NCBI RefSeq assembly: GCF_017168145.1 | Contig: NZ_JADQTL010000012.1 | Span: 163,098 to 227,097 of the forward strand | Source of the DNA: Anaerovorax sp. IOR16 | GTDB taxonomy: Bacteria; Bacillota; Clostridia; Peptostreptococcales; Anaerovoracaceae | DNA length: 64,000 nt | Direction: 5' to 3' | Position numbers and translations under genes: made by a program | The notes under the pieces: generated by a model | The model's input: only the letters and a program-made list of their open reading frames with translations | Told to the model about the DNA's origin: nothing | The model's database searches: none | In this document: one piece after another, positions 46,901 through 55,797 of the stretch | How the letters are laid out: each line of letters starts with the position of its first letter | Numbering within the stretch: position 1 is the stretch's first letter

Positions 46901-48190
46901 TTATTTTAACTTTGGTAAAACAGACATGGCACTCGGTAGGATATAAATCCGCTTGTCCTTCTTATTTACCGTTTTTTCTATATAAGAAATCGCTTCAGAA
47001 ATTTCACGAAACAACTGAATGCCACATTGATTCAATTCGGATTTTGGCTCGTAATCCGATACCATAATAAGATTATATTTTTCTGCCAGTTCACAAAGCA
47101 AATATCCTGAAAATGCTTCAGGTAAAAAATCCTTTCTTAGAAATGTTTCTCGTTGTAAATTTTCTTGAAAATCTGTAATAATAGACACAGACTCCTCTGT
47201 TCCCATGTTATTTGCACACCGCGCAATCACCAAGACAGTTCCGTTTTCTTTTACGGCTTCAACGGACGCAGAAAACGCTTTCGACGCCTGATAAAGATCT
47301 AGGTCCTTTGGAAATCCACCGCAACCGGCGATTACTACATCTGATTTCTCCTCAATGAGTACTGCACCAACCTCGTCCAAATATTTAGTCCCCATTAAGA
47401 ACGCCTCTTGAGCATCTCCGGCGACAGCCTTATAATAATTTCCATTACTATCTAAAATTACATTAAAAAGAAAATCCGGTTTTATCATGGCACAAGCATC
47501 TATCATATCTTCATGCATTGGATTTCTTTCTAAATTTCCCATACGACATTCCGGATTCAATCCGCTTCCCACATTTTTTCCAAATACACGGCTATGATTT
47601 GCAGCTACAGACTCATACCCTGCAATTCCGGGTAAAATGGATTTTCTGCCTCCACCATAGCCAGCCATATCATGATAGGTAATCCCTCCGGTTAAAATCA
47701 AACGATCACATTCTACAGCTCTTCGATTGACTGCAACCTCCGTTCCATTTCGAGTGATTCCCAATGTCATTAAATCCTCTTTATTATGGCAATCATGATC
47801 AACCACACAAAATCGTTTTTTTAATTCCTCACCTAATAGCAACGCATGCTCTTCTTCTGTTTGAGCAGCATGTGCGCCTGTAGCACATAAAAATGTGATA
47901 TCTTCATCCAAAATCCCGGCTGAATTTAGTTCCTTTATAATTTCAGGCAAAAATAAATCCATACGTTGATAATATCTGGAAATATCCGAAATAATAATGC
48001 AAATGCGTTCTCCTTTTTTTACAATTTGAGAGAGCCGAGAACTTCCAATCGGATGATCTAATGCATCTTGAATGATTTCCTTTGCACTTCTTTTAGATGT
48101 CTTTTTATTTTCTAATATTCTATATTCCTCAAAAACATCCAAAGATAATTCTTTGTATCCTTTACCATATTTCAGTGACAATGTAGCCAT
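46901..48190 (-). CDS. LarA-family 2-hydroxyacid racemase/epimerase (nickel-pincer enzyme)
   Basis: A 429-residue LarA homologue. LarA interconverts D- and L-lactate using a nickel pincer nucleotide bound to a lysine. Visible are ATGAHAAQT (catalytic His region), CVVDHDC, GITYHDMAGYGGGRKSILPGIAG (second His and the cofactor lysine in GGRKS) and AANHSRVFG (third His). LarB, LarC and LarE, needed to make the cofactor, are not in the window. GGAGG precedes the start. It has its own operator-bearing promoter. LarA homologues act on several hydroxyacids, so lactate is only one option. Confidence 0.88.
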   Translation of the reverse strand: MATLSLKYGKGYKELSLDVFEEYRILENKKTSKRSAKEIIQDALDHPIGSSRLSQIVKKGERICIIISDISRYYQRMDLFLPEIIKELNSAGILDEDITFLCATGAHAAQTEEEHALLLGEELKKRFCVVDHDCHNKEDLMTLGITRNGTEVAVNRRAVECDRLILTGGITYHDMAGYGGGRKSILPGIAGYESVAANHSRVFGKNVGSGLNPECRMGNLERNPMHEDMIDACAMIKPDFLFNVILDSNGNYYKAVAGDAQEAFLMGTKYLDEVGAVLIEEKSDVVIAGCGGFPKDLDLYQASKAFSASVEAVKENGTVLVIARCANNMGTEESVSIITDFQENLQRETFLRKDFLPEAFSGYLLCELAEKYNLIMVSDYEPKSELNQCGIQLFREISEAISYIEKTVNKKDKRIYILPSAMSVLPKLK

Positions 48191-48242
48191 TAAGTGTTTT
48201 CACCTCCAGTAAAATTGAGATTCATTTAGACAACAACTTCCG

Positions 48243-48269
48243 TGGTAAGACCAATTGCGGATAATTATA
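48243..48269 (-). promoter_or_regulatory. larA promoter -10 with FadR-type operator
   Basis: A perfect TGGTCTTACCA palindrome (48243-48253) lies 10 bases after a TATAAT box (48264-48269) on the minus strand. The -35 is weak. The remaining 48270-48440 is AT-rich; no gene is visible. Confidence 0.75.
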
Positions 48270-48440
48270 CCATATCTTTGCTTTATTTTTAAATATTTTT
48301 TATTATCAAAATTTTTTAATATCATCCAAAAACAACCCTCATTAAAATAACGTTATAAAAAACAAAAAGCCTATTCCGCTAATTTTTTTAACAGTAGACT
48401 TTTTTATTTGGTCGATATTGGGAATGGTTTCCTAAATAAT

Positions 48441-48481
48441 GAAAAACCCATGGACAAGACCCCTATTCTTGTCCATGGGTT
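48441..48481 (-). terminator. terminator of spoVS
   Basis: AACCCATGGACAAGA and TCTTGTCCATGGGTT pair perfectly over 15 bp; the minus-strand read-out continues TTTC. Confidence 0.85.
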
Positions 48482-48493
48482 ACGTTGAATTTT

Positions 48494-48754
48494 TTATCTA
48501 GGCTCAATAATCAATTTGATTGCGGTTCGCTCTTCACCATCAATAAGAATATCTGTAAACGCCGGAATGCATACAAGATCAATTCCACTTGGCGCTACAA
48601 ATCCTCTTGCAATGGCAACTGCTTTTACCGCTTGATTCAATGCACCTGCTCCGATTGCTTGAATCTCAGCCCCTCCTTTTTCTCTCAAAACCCCTGCCAG
48701 AGCCCCTGCTACCGAGTTAGGATTTGACTTCGCTGATACTTTTAATACTTCCAT
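48494..48754 (-). CDS. spoVS: stage V sporulation protein S
   Basis: A small Alba-like protein (86 residues) needed for normal progression through later sporulation in Bacillus, probably by binding nucleic acid. The sequence is highly conserved: MEVLKVSAKSNPNSVAGALA, RGFVAPSGIDLVCIPAF and the end RTAIKLIIEPR. ATG at 48754 follows GGGAGG at a good distance; an open frame reaching 48808 lacks a site and does not match the family. Monocistronic, with its own terminator. Confidence 0.95.
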   Translation of the reverse strand: MEVLKVSAKSNPNSVAGALAGVLREKGGAEIQAIGAGALNQAVKAVAIARGFVAPSGIDLVCIPAFTDILIDGEERTAIKLIIEPR

Positions 48755-48926
48755 TATTGTTTCCTCCCTAAAATGCTTCTTTTGAATTCCCTTTTGATTG
48801 GATTTCATTTAATACTTTCATTGTATATATTCGCTTCCAATCCTTGGATTCCTTTAAATTTTAATAAAAACTCTTCGACAGAAAACTTCCAAAAAAATAT
48901 TTTTTTTATAATTTTTTGTCGAACAC

Positions 48927-48955
48927 TTGCATTTTTAATCGTAATTGTTTATAAT
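48927..48955 (+). promoter_or_regulatory. promoter of a candidate small RNA
   Basis: TTGCAT (48927-48932), 17-bp spacer, TATAAT (48950-48955) on the plus strand. The predicted start is about 48962. No gene follows before the terminator at 49014-49053. Confidence 0.75.
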
Positions 48956-48961
48956 ATGGAC

Positions 48962-49053
48962 GTGGTTATCCCCCTGATAACCTCATTAATCTCTAATCCC
49001 AATACCCCTTTTGAACAAAACAAACTGCTCCCCTGCAGTTTGTTTTGTTTTTT
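48962..49053 (+). ncRNA. candidate small regulatory RNA with C-rich loops (about 90 nt)
   Basis: The stretch between a good promoter and a strong terminator encodes no plausible protein. It folds into hairpin 1 GGTTATC/GATAACC (48964-48982) with a CCCCT loop, a single-stranded linker containing AATCCCAATACCCC, and a 15-bp terminator stem AACAAAACAAACTGC/GCAGTTTGTTTTGTT (49014-49049) with loop TCCCCT, followed by TTTTG. Three exposed C-runs are the hallmark of small RNAs that pair with Shine-Dalgarno sequences, such as RsaE/RoxS in Firmicutes. It lies beside spoVS. Family membership is unknown. Confidence 0.7.
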
Positions 49054-49150
49054 GTGACTTTTTAATACGAATTAATATGAAAAATAATGATTGAATAATT
49101 ATTATTTTATAAAAGATTAAATGCTATACTGAGAAATAGGCGGTGATACT

Positions 49151-50152
49151 ATGTCTTGTAAAACGAATACAAATCAAAATAATAAATATATATCAAAACC
49201 CTGGGCTCTATACACTCAGGATTTGTCATTAGGCTTTTTTGATATTGAAACAACAGGACTTTCACCAAAACAAGATTCTTTTATTTTAGGAGGATTACTT
49301 AGTCAAAATAATGATTCAATGCCTTTTAAAATCACACAATATTTTGCAGAAACACCATTTGAAGAAGCAAACCAGCTGGAGCAATACCTTGCAGATCTCT
49401 CAAAGCAAGATATTTGGATTTCCTATAATGGTGACTCCTTTGATCTTTCTTTTCTTGCAAAAAGAATGAAGCAACTGGGTCTTAGCGAAATACTCCCTTT
49501 TCATTATTCCTTTGATCTTTATCGTATTTTGCGGCAGTTTTCTTCCATTGGTGAATTACTTCCTAATTTAAAACAAAAAACAGTGGAATCATTTTTGGGC
49601 ATTGAAAATAATCGTACGGATCAAATCTCAGGAAAGGAAAGCACTCTATTATACGAACGTTATCAAAAAGAGCCATTAGAAGAAATCAAACATACTATTT
49701 TACTTCACAATCAGGATGACGTAATACAATTATCTGCTTTGCTTAAAATTTTAGATAAACTAAATCTACACCAAATTATGTTCCAGCGAGGTTTCTTATG
49801 CACTCACAAAGAAAGAAAAGTTAAAATTGAGCACATTTACTTTGATAAAAACTTTCTTTTTATTAACGGTAAGAGCAATAATATTTTGCTTCCTTATCAA
49901 AGCTACGAAATGACACATCAAATGAAATTAGATTCCAAAATGCAAACGTTTGAATTAAAAGTTCCTTATATATCAGAAAATAATTTTACATATATTGATC
50001 TGGAATCTTTTAATATGGATTTTTCACCACTTCAAAAGTACAATGGTTATCAAAGTGGTTATTTAATACTTCATGACGGAAGCATTCCTAACTATTTAGA
50101 AATAAACCATGCTCTAAAAATTATATTAAAAGAAATATTAAAACAGTTCTAA
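49151..50152 (+). CDS. RNase H-like (YprB-type) exonuclease-family protein
   Basis: A 333-residue protein whose first 200 residues form a DEDD-type ribonuclease H-like domain: Asp/Glu in LGFFDIETTGLSP, Asp in WISYNGDSFDLSFL and Asp in HNQDDVIQLSAL. Members are predicted 3'-5' exonucleases of unknown substrate. The last 130 residues are beta-rich and not recognised. The start follows GGCGGTG. It is the first of a probable plus-strand run with the phosphoesterase and proA. Confidence 0.82.
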   Translation: MSCKTNTNQNNKYISKPWALYTQDLSLGFFDIETTGLSPKQDSFILGGLLSQNNDSMPFKITQYFAETPFEEANQLEQYLADLSKQDIWISYNGDSFDLSFLAKRMKQLGLSEILPFHYSFDLYRILRQFSSIGELLPNLKQKTVESFLGIENNRTDQISGKESTLLYERYQKEPLEEIKHTILLHNQDDVIQLSALLKILDKLNLHQIMFQRGFLCTHKERKVKIEHIYFDKNFLFINGKSNNILLPYQSYEMTHQMKLDSKMQTFELKVPYISENNFTYIDLESFNMDFSPLQKYNGYQSGYLILHDGSIPNYLEINHALKIILKEILKQF

Positions 50153-50226
50153 TTGAATCATACTAACCTTAGAAATAATTTTGTGGTATACTAAAAACAA
50201 AAAGATCGAAGGAGAGGTGAAAAACG

Positions 50227-51156
50227 TTGCAAACAAATAAACGGCTGGATCAAATATTCAAATCCGCTTTTCCGGTGCCATTTGACGACACCTCACGCTT
50301 TGTATTTTTCAGTGACGTTCACCGTGGTGATGACAGCCTTTCAGATGAATTTGGACGCAATCGACATATTTATGAACATGCCTTAGATCATTACTACCGA
50401 CACGGCTACACTTATATTGAAGTAGGTGATGGAGATGAATTATGGGAACATCCTAATTATGAACATATATTAACAGCCCATCGAAGTACCTTTGACCTTT
50501 TAAAAAAATATTTTGACGACGGCCGTCTTCTCATACTTTACGGAAACCATAACATTCAACTGAAAGATCCAAACTATGTTAAGAAAAATTTATATTATAC
50601 TTATGATGAGCAGTCCGATGAAATGATACCTTTATTTCCCGGAATCAGTATACATGAAGCTTTAATTCTTAAGCATAGGGTTACAAACCAAGAAATATTT
50701 GTAGTCCATGGAAATCAAGGCGATATGCTCAACGACCAATTCTGGTGGATATCACGTTTCATGGTTCAATATATCTGGCGGTTTCTTCACTTAGTTGGTG
50801 TCAATTATGCTGCCAGTCCTGCAAAAAATAGGTACAAGCGTCATAAGGTAGAAATTAACTACAATAAATGGAACGAACGACATGGTATTATGCTGATTTG
50901 CGGTCATACACACCGTCCTAAATTTCCAAAACCGGGTGAACCGGCATACTTTAATACAGGTTGCTGTATGCATCCTCGCGGTATAACTTGCTTAGAACTA
51001 ACTGATGGTGTAATCAGTTACGTTTCATGGCGTGTACACAGTAAGCCTGATGGTACAATGTACATCCGAAAAACGACCATCCAAGGACCAAAGCCACTCT
51101 CTTGTTTTTATAAAACTGAACCAAATAAGGAAGGACTGACAGGTGAAATAAGATGA
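50227..51156 (+). CDS. metallophosphoesterase
   Basis: A 309-residue calcineurin-like phosphoesterase. All five metal-ligand motifs are visible: FFSDVHRGDD, EVGDGDELWE, LYGNHN, FVVHGNQGD and ICGHTHRPKF. The segment WRFLHLVGVNYAASP is hydrophobic and could contact the membrane. Start is TTG at 50227, after GGAGAGGTG. Its stop overlaps the proA start (ATGA), implying coupling. The substrate is unknown; UDP-diacylglucosamine- and nucleotide-type phosphatases share these motifs. Confidence 0.85.
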   Translation: MQTNKRLDQIFKSAFPVPFDDTSRFVFFSDVHRGDDSLSDEFGRNRHIYEHALDHYYRHGYTYIEVGDGDELWEHPNYEHILTAHRSTFDLLKKYFDDGRLLILYGNHNIQLKDPNYVKKNLYYTYDEQSDEMIPLFPGISIHEALILKHRVTNQEIFVVHGNQGDMLNDQFWWISRFMVQYIWRFLHLVGVNYAASPAKNRYKRHKVEINYNKWNERHGIMLICGHTHRPKFPKPGEPAYFNTGCCMHPRGITCLELTDGVISYVSWRVHSKPDGTMYIRKTTIQGPKPLSCFYKTEPNKEGLTGEIR

Positions 51157-52444
51157 CAATAAAAATACAATCAATTGAAGAGATTACTTCTCAGATAAAA
51201 AAAGATAGTTTTAAAATGGCCGCTTTAACGAATGAAGCAAGAAACAAAGCATTAAAATCCATTTCACAAAAGCTGCAAGAAAATCGGGTGAAGATTCAAG
51301 TTGCCAATGCACTCGACTTAGAAGAGGCTGAAAAAAATAGTACACCTGATCCAATTCTTAAGCGATTAAAATTTGATGAAAAGAAACTTCAAGATGTTTT
51401 AAATGGGATAGATAGTCTCATTTCACTTCCAGATCCTCTCTTTCAGGCCCTATTAAAAAGAGAGCTGGATGAAAATTTGACATTGCATAAAGTAACTTGT
51501 CCAATCGGAGTCATTGGAGTTATTTTCGAATCTCGTCCAGATGCCTTGGTTCAAATTGCTACACTATGTTTAAAAAGCGGAAATTGCGCTATTTTAAAAG
51601 GGGGAAGCGAAGCTGCTCATACAAACCGAATTCTTTTTGAACTCATTCATGAAGCGGGTTTGGAATCCGGTGTACCAGACGGCTTTTTAACACTCATTGA
51701 AAATCGTGCTGAAATCAATGATTTATTAAAGTGCAATGAATCCATTGATTTATTGATTCCAAGAGGTTCGAACTCATTTGTGCAGTATATTATGGATCAT
51801 ACTAAAATTCCGGTCATGGGTCATGCAGATGGTGTTTGCCATATTTTTGTTGATAAATCAGCAGATTTTGAAAAAGCACTGCCAATTATTCTAGATGCAA
51901 AAACACAATATGTTGTTGCCTGCAACACCGTTGAAACCGTATTGATACATGAAGCCATTGCCGCAGATTTTCTGCCTCGTCTTCAGGAAATTTTGGAAAA
52001 AATAAGGTTACTCTAATTGGTTGTGAGAATACAAAAAAAATTCTTTCACTAAACAATCAAGAAAATCCAAATTTTAGAAGAGAATACTCTGATTATATTG
52101 TTTCAATCAAGATTATCCATGACTTAGATGAAGCCATTGCACATATCAACCACTTCGGTTCCCATCATACAGATTGCATTCTTACAGAAGATCAAGATGC
52201 TGCAAATCACTTTATGCTGCTTGTGGATTCTGCAGGAGTATATCAAAATTGTTCCACTCGTTTTGCCGATGGATTCCGTTATGGTTTTGGCGCAGAGGTA
52301 GGCATCAGTACAGGAAAGCTGCATGCCAGAGGCCCTGTAGGATTGGATGGACTTGTTACTTACAAATATAAGCTATTTGGTAATGGACAAATCGTAGATG
52401 ATTATGCGCAAGGAAAGAAAGCCTTCCATTTTAAAAACATCTAA
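51153..52444 (+). pseudogene. proA: gamma-glutamyl phosphate reductase, frameshifted
   Basis: Second enzyme of proline synthesis, reducing gamma-glutamyl phosphate to the semialdehyde. The first 287 codons read normally: GVIGVIFESRPDALVQIA, LIPRGSNSF and the catalytic-cysteine region YVVACNTVETVLIH. The frame then ends at 52016. The remainder continues in the -1 frame from 52001 to 52444: VTLIGCENTKK, DSAGVYQNCSTRFADGFRYGFGA (shown in two parts in the family), LHARGPVGLDGL. The break sits at a run of six A (51997-52002); seven A would restore one frame of about 430 codons. It is either a one-base deletion, an assembly error or slippage-dependent expression. Confidence 0.9.
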
Positions 52445-52545
52445 ATTATATTTTTAATCAAATTACAATTAACTTAAAAAGAAGAGTATTGAACTAATTT
52501 ATAATTAAAAAAATAAATACTAAGAAGTTTTAACTACATATATAA

Positions 52546-52583
52546 AAAGAAATCCAAAATTTATAACTTTGGATTTCTTTTTT
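52546..52583. terminator. terminator between proA and the NifX-like gene
   Basis: AAAGAAATCCAAA and TTTGGATTTCTTT pair over 13 bp around a 9-base loop and run into T on either strand. Confidence 0.85.
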
Positions 52584-52610
52584 GATTAGTAATTTCATTT
52601 CATCTTTCTA

Positions 52611-52967
52611 TTAATTACCACATTCATCATGGTGAGCATGCTCATGGCAAACAGATCCAGTCGATTTTAATTCACCAGCTAAGTATGCTTCTGCAGCTTT
52701 TTTCGCATTTCCGCTTGCTCCAACAATCACTTCTACATTTCTTTCATTGAATATCTCAACAGCTCCGCCGCCCATTCCACCTGAAATGATTACATTAACT
52801 CCTCGGTCAGCTAAAAAGTTCGGTAAAAATCCAGGTTTATGACCAGGATTTGGAACCATCTCCTCTGCAATGATTTCATTGTTTTTTTCATCAAAGATAA
52901 GAAACCCTTCACAATGTCCAAAGTGACCTGTAACCATACCGTTTTCACTTGCAACTGCAATTCTCAT
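52611..52967 (-). CDS. NifX/NafY-like dinitrogenase iron-molybdenum cofactor-family protein
   Basis: A 118-residue member of the family that binds Fe-Mo cofactor precursors in nitrogen fixers; in anaerobes many copies sit with MinD-like ATPases and no nitrogenase. It begins MRIAVASENGMVTGHFGHCEG, contains INVIISGGMGGGA-type VIISGGMGGGAVEIF, and ends in a His/Cys-rich tail (CHEHAHHDECGN), a likely extra metal site. GGAGG precedes the start. Last gene of the operon starting at 55774. Confidence 0.87.
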   Translation of the reverse strand: MRIAVASENGMVTGHFGHCEGFLIFDEKNNEIIAEEMVPNPGHKPGFLPNFLADRGVNVIISGGMGGGAVEIFNERNVEVIVGASGNAKKAAEAYLAGELKSTGSVCHEHAHHDECGN

Positions 52968-53046
52968 TTTTTCATTCCTCCATTTTTCTCTTTTTCACTA
53001 TTTCTTTTAACTTTTAAATATAGTATCCTTTTTTATTTATATATAC

Positions 53047-53931
53047 CTATGCATTCTCATTGCTGTTTTTATCAAAAAGCAAATCGATAGCACGTTGATA
53101 AATTTCTTTAGCAGCTTGGCCTGATGCACATTCTGAATCTACAATTGTTTTTCCATTGTTTATCGCCTTCACTGCTTCCATATCAAAAGGTACTTTCCCG
53201 ATAAACGGTATCCCTTGTTTTTTACAGTATTGTTCAATCTTTTCTGAGTTACTTAAATTCGTATCATATTTATTGACACATACAGCCGCTTTTATCTGGA
53301 AGATTGCTGTCGTTTTTAATATACGTTCCATATCACTGATGCCTGAAATGGATGGTTCGGCTACAATCAGTACCATATCCACACCGCTTAAGGATGCAAT
53401 TACAGGACAACCAATTCCGGGAGAACCATCAACAATGGCAAACTCCGAATTCTCTGCTGCTGATTTCATCTGGTTTTTTACTTCAGTAACCAGTTTTCCT
53501 GATGTTCCACTTCCCATTTTAAGCTGAGCTGTTGAAAAAACGGATTTCTCGTCTTCATACAATTTCAGTTCACCCGCAACATGCGGCTTTAGTGATACTG
53601 CGTTAACCGGACAGATTGCTTCACAGACACCGCAGCCCTCGCAAGCAAAAGGATCAACCTTATAATCCTTATCCACTTTTATTGCATCAAATCTACAATT
53701 TTGTCTGCATTTATCACATTTAATGCAAAGCATTGTATTGATATCTGCTTTTGGCATTCCATAGTAGTCTGTTGTTTTCGGAACGACGGATTGATTCATA
53801 ATTAGATGAAGATTCGGTGCATCTACATCACAGTCAGCATAAGCATTCGCCTTAGTTAATTTGATAAATGCACTTGCAATTGTTGTTTTTCCGGTACCAC
53901 CTTTACCGCTTAGAATTAACAGTTGTTTCAT
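53047..53931 (-). CDS. ferredoxin-MinD ATPase (second copy)
   Basis: A 294-residue P-loop protein of the MinD/Mrp group with an inserted bacterial two-[4Fe-4S] ferredoxin domain. Deviant Walker A LSGKGGTGKTT at the N terminus; iron-sulfur motifs CIKCDKCRQNC and CEGCGVCEAIC at about residues 63-95; then the Walker-B-like IVDGSPGIGC. Such proteins are thought to carry or assemble iron-sulfur or metal cofactors. It overlaps the first ATPase gene by 29 bases and is about as long, so the two may form a heterodimer. Confidence 0.88.
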   Translation of the reverse strand: MKQLLILSGKGGTGKTTIASAFIKLTKANAYADCDVDAPNLHLIMNQSVVPKTTDYYGMPKADINTMLCIKCDKCRQNCRFDAIKVDKDYKVDPFACEGCGVCEAICPVNAVSLKPHVAGELKLYEDEKSVFSTAQLKMGSGTSGKLVTEVKNQMKSAAENSEFAIVDGSPGIGCPVIASLSGVDMVLIVAEPSISGISDMERILKTTAIFQIKAAVCVNKYDTNLSNSEKIEQYCKKQGIPFIGKVPFDMEAVKAINNGKTIVDSECASGQAAKEIYQRAIDLLFDKNSNENA

Positions 53932-54769
53932 GTGCTACCTCCTCCATCACTTTTTGAAGCAGCGAAGAAAACAAGCTGCGATAATCGTCCTTTTCTCTAG
54001 CCGCAATTTTTGCATTGGAATTCAATGTGCCAAGTTCTTTATCAAATGGAATGCGTCCTAGAATTGGAATATTCTTTTCTAGACAAAATACCTCTGCCGG
54101 ATTTTCGGTATCCATACATTTATTAAGAACAACTCCATACGGCTTATCAAACAATTTAACCAATTCATAAACCATACTTAAGTTATGAACACCAAATACC
54201 GTCGGTTCTGCCACTAGAATACAGAAATCTGCATCCTTAATACTTTCCATAACAACGCACGCACTGCCGGGTGGGCAATCAATAAAAGTCATTGCTTCTT
54301 TTTGCTCTATATTATCTTTAATCATTTTATTAATGATAGGAACACCAGAAACTTCACCGGTATTCATCATTCCTGTATGAACAGTTACATTTTCAGATTG
54401 GCCAATTTGCACCTTTCCAATTATTTTTTGTTTTTCGGAAATTGCATTTTGCGGGCAAAGTAACGTACATCCTCCACATGAATGACAAATCTCCTCAAAA
54501 ACAAAAACTCGATCCTTAATATATGCCAAAGCATTAAATTTACAGAAATCTACACATTTACGGCATCCATTACATTTAGTATGATTAAAAACAGGAACGG
54601 AAACAGATATTTCTTGTTCCTTAACCTCTTTCGGTTTAAAAAACAGATGACCATTTGGCTCTTCCACATCGCAATCCATATAAAAGCATTCGCCTGCTAC
54701 GGAAGCTAGATTTACCGATACCAAGGTTTTTCCAGTTCCTCCCTTTCCGCTTAGCACAGCTATCTTCAT
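53903..54769 (-). CDS. ferredoxin-MinD ATPase (first copy)
   Basis: A 288-residue paralogue of the adjacent ATPase: LSGKGGTGKTLVS Walker A, iron-sulfur motifs CNGCRKCVDFC and CHSCGGCTLLC, and FIDCPPGSACVV. ATG at 54769 is chosen because GGAGG lies nine bases upstream; an ATG at 54784 precedes that site. The paired arrangement with NifX-like genes on both sides is common in Clostridia, Thermotogae and methanogens and suggests cofactor or iron-sulfur delivery. Confidence 0.88.
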   Translation of the reverse strand: MKIAVLSGKGGTGKTLVSVNLASVAGECFYMDCDVEEPNGHLFFKPKEVKEQEISVSVPVFNHTKCNGCRKCVDFCKFNALAYIKDRVFVFEEICHSCGGCTLLCPQNAISEKQKIIGKVQIGQSENVTVHTGMMNTGEVSGVPIINKMIKDNIEQKEAMTFIDCPPGSACVVMESIKDADFCILVAEPTVFGVHNLSMVYELVKLFDKPYGVVLNKCMDTENPAEVFCLEKNIPILGRIPFDKELGTLNSNAKIAAREKDDYRSLFSSLLQKVMEEVAHETTVNSKR

Positions 54770-54770
54770 A

Positions 54771-55139
54771 TTATTTGCCTCCATGATTATGAAATCCAGG
54801 ATGAATTTCTTCTAACAAAGAAAGTGTTCCTGCCTGGAAGGCAGAAAGATTATCTTCAATAGAATCACTCATAGTCCGATACAATTTTATCTGTGCAGCT
54901 TGTAAAACGGTAGCTGCATTCTCTCCGCATCTTGGAGTCAATACTGCTCCTACATGATTGTCCACTAAGGCCTGCGCTGCTTTGATTCCTGCACCGCCTT
55001 GGCTTGCTGCGGCACTATTATCTAAGAAGATGCTTTCCTTTGTATCTGTTTCAAAAATAAGAAAGTATGGGGTACGTCCAAAGGATGGACATACTGTTGT
55101 ATTCATATTATTTTCATTTACTGGTACTGCTAATTTCAT
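54771..55139 (-). CDS. NifX/NafY-like protein (first copy)
   Basis: A 122-residue member of the dinitrogenase-cofactor family, with [26 protein letters not shown], the central [20 protein letters not shown] and TPRCGENAA, where the Cys may bind metal. It lacks the His-rich tail of the other copy. The start overlaps the end of the DUF134 gene by 26 bases. Confidence 0.85.
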   Translation of the reverse strand: MKLAVPVNENNMNTTVCPSFGRTPYFLIFETDTKESIFLDNSAAASQGGAGIKAAQALVDNHVGAVLTPRCGENAATVLQAAQIKLYRTMSDSIEDNLSAFQAGTLSLLEEIHPGFHNHGGK

Positions 55140-55503
55140 TACATTCCTCCATTATCTTTTCACATCCGCGTCTGTGGCAACCGCCTCTTCCACAAGATGT
55201 TTGATAGCGGTCACAGAGCTGGTATTCACCACCCTCAATTCGAAGCACTTTACCATTTACCAAGGATTCGGCAAGCTTCTTTCTTGCTTCATTATAAATC
55301 CCTTGAACAGTTGTACGTGCAATGTTCATTTGCTTCGCACACTCCTCTTGGTTCATCCCTTCTAAATCAATCAACCGGATCGTCTCATACTCATCCACTG
55401 TCATATGAACAAAATTTTCCGCATTCGCTGGTGAATCAAGCGGTCCAAATCGGTTACTTTCGGGTAAGCAACAAACCTTTCTCCATTTTCTTGGTCTTGG
55501 CAT
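55114..55503 (-). CDS. DUF134-family helix-turn-helix protein
   Basis: A 129-residue protein of the UPF0251/DUF134 family: N-terminal [14 protein letters not shown], then a sigma-factor-like helix-turn-helix ([31 protein letters not shown] in two helices), and a Cys-rich end ([18 protein letters not shown]) that may bind metal. Probable DNA-binding regulator of this operon and candidate ligand of the GACATATGTC palindromes upstream; that link is inference. Confidence 0.82.
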   Translation of the reverse strand: MPRPRKWRKVCCLPESNRFGPLDSPANAENFVHMTVDEYETIRLIDLEGMNQEECAKQMNIARTTVQGIYNEARKKLAESLVNGKVLRIEGGEYQLCDRYQTSCGRGGCHRRGCEKIMEECNEISSTSK

Positions 55504-55540
55504 ATTTTATGTCCTCTCTGCTATCCACTAATTTAATCTG

Positions 55541-55774
55541 TTAATAATTTTCTAACTGCTTCTCAATGCATTTCAATCGATTTTGAAGAATATTTTTTTC
55601 ATTTTGAAGCAATTGTTTTTCTGGTTTAAAAAAATTTTGATTGACTCTAAATCCTCTTCCATAACCACGTCCGATACCACATCCTAATCCTCTTCCAATG
55701 CCGAATCCAATACCACGTCCCAAACCAGTTTTAAATCCATATCCCAAAGGTCCAGTTCCATCTCTTCTTGGCAT
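55541..55774 (-). CDS. DUF5320-type small Gly/Arg-rich protein
   Basis: A 77-residue protein starting MPRRDGTGPLGYG, with a Gly/Arg/Tyr-rich middle (GLGRGIGFGIGRGLG pattern) and a short C-terminal helix with heptad-like Leu/Lys/Glu spacing. Proteins like this accompany DUF134 and NifX-like genes in many anaerobes; function unknown. ATG at 55774 follows AAAGGAGG. First gene of the operon. Confidence 0.75.
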   Translation of the reverse strand: MPRRDGTGPLGYGFKTGLGRGIGFGIGRGLGCGIGRGYGRGFRVNQNFFKPEKQLLQNEKNILQNRLKCIEKQLENY

Positions 55775-55797
55775 GTCATATACCTCCTTTATAATTA

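Noticed and set aside
48773..49057. A 94-codon plus-strand open frame between spoVS and the RNase H-like gene
   Set aside because: It runs through the small-RNA promoter and terminator hairpin, has no good ribosome-binding site and a low-complexity hydrophobic composition.
52611..55774. A nitrogen-fixation cluster
   Set aside because: NifX-like and MinD-ferredoxin proteins occur widely in anaerobes without nitrogenase. No nifHDK or nifB is in the window.
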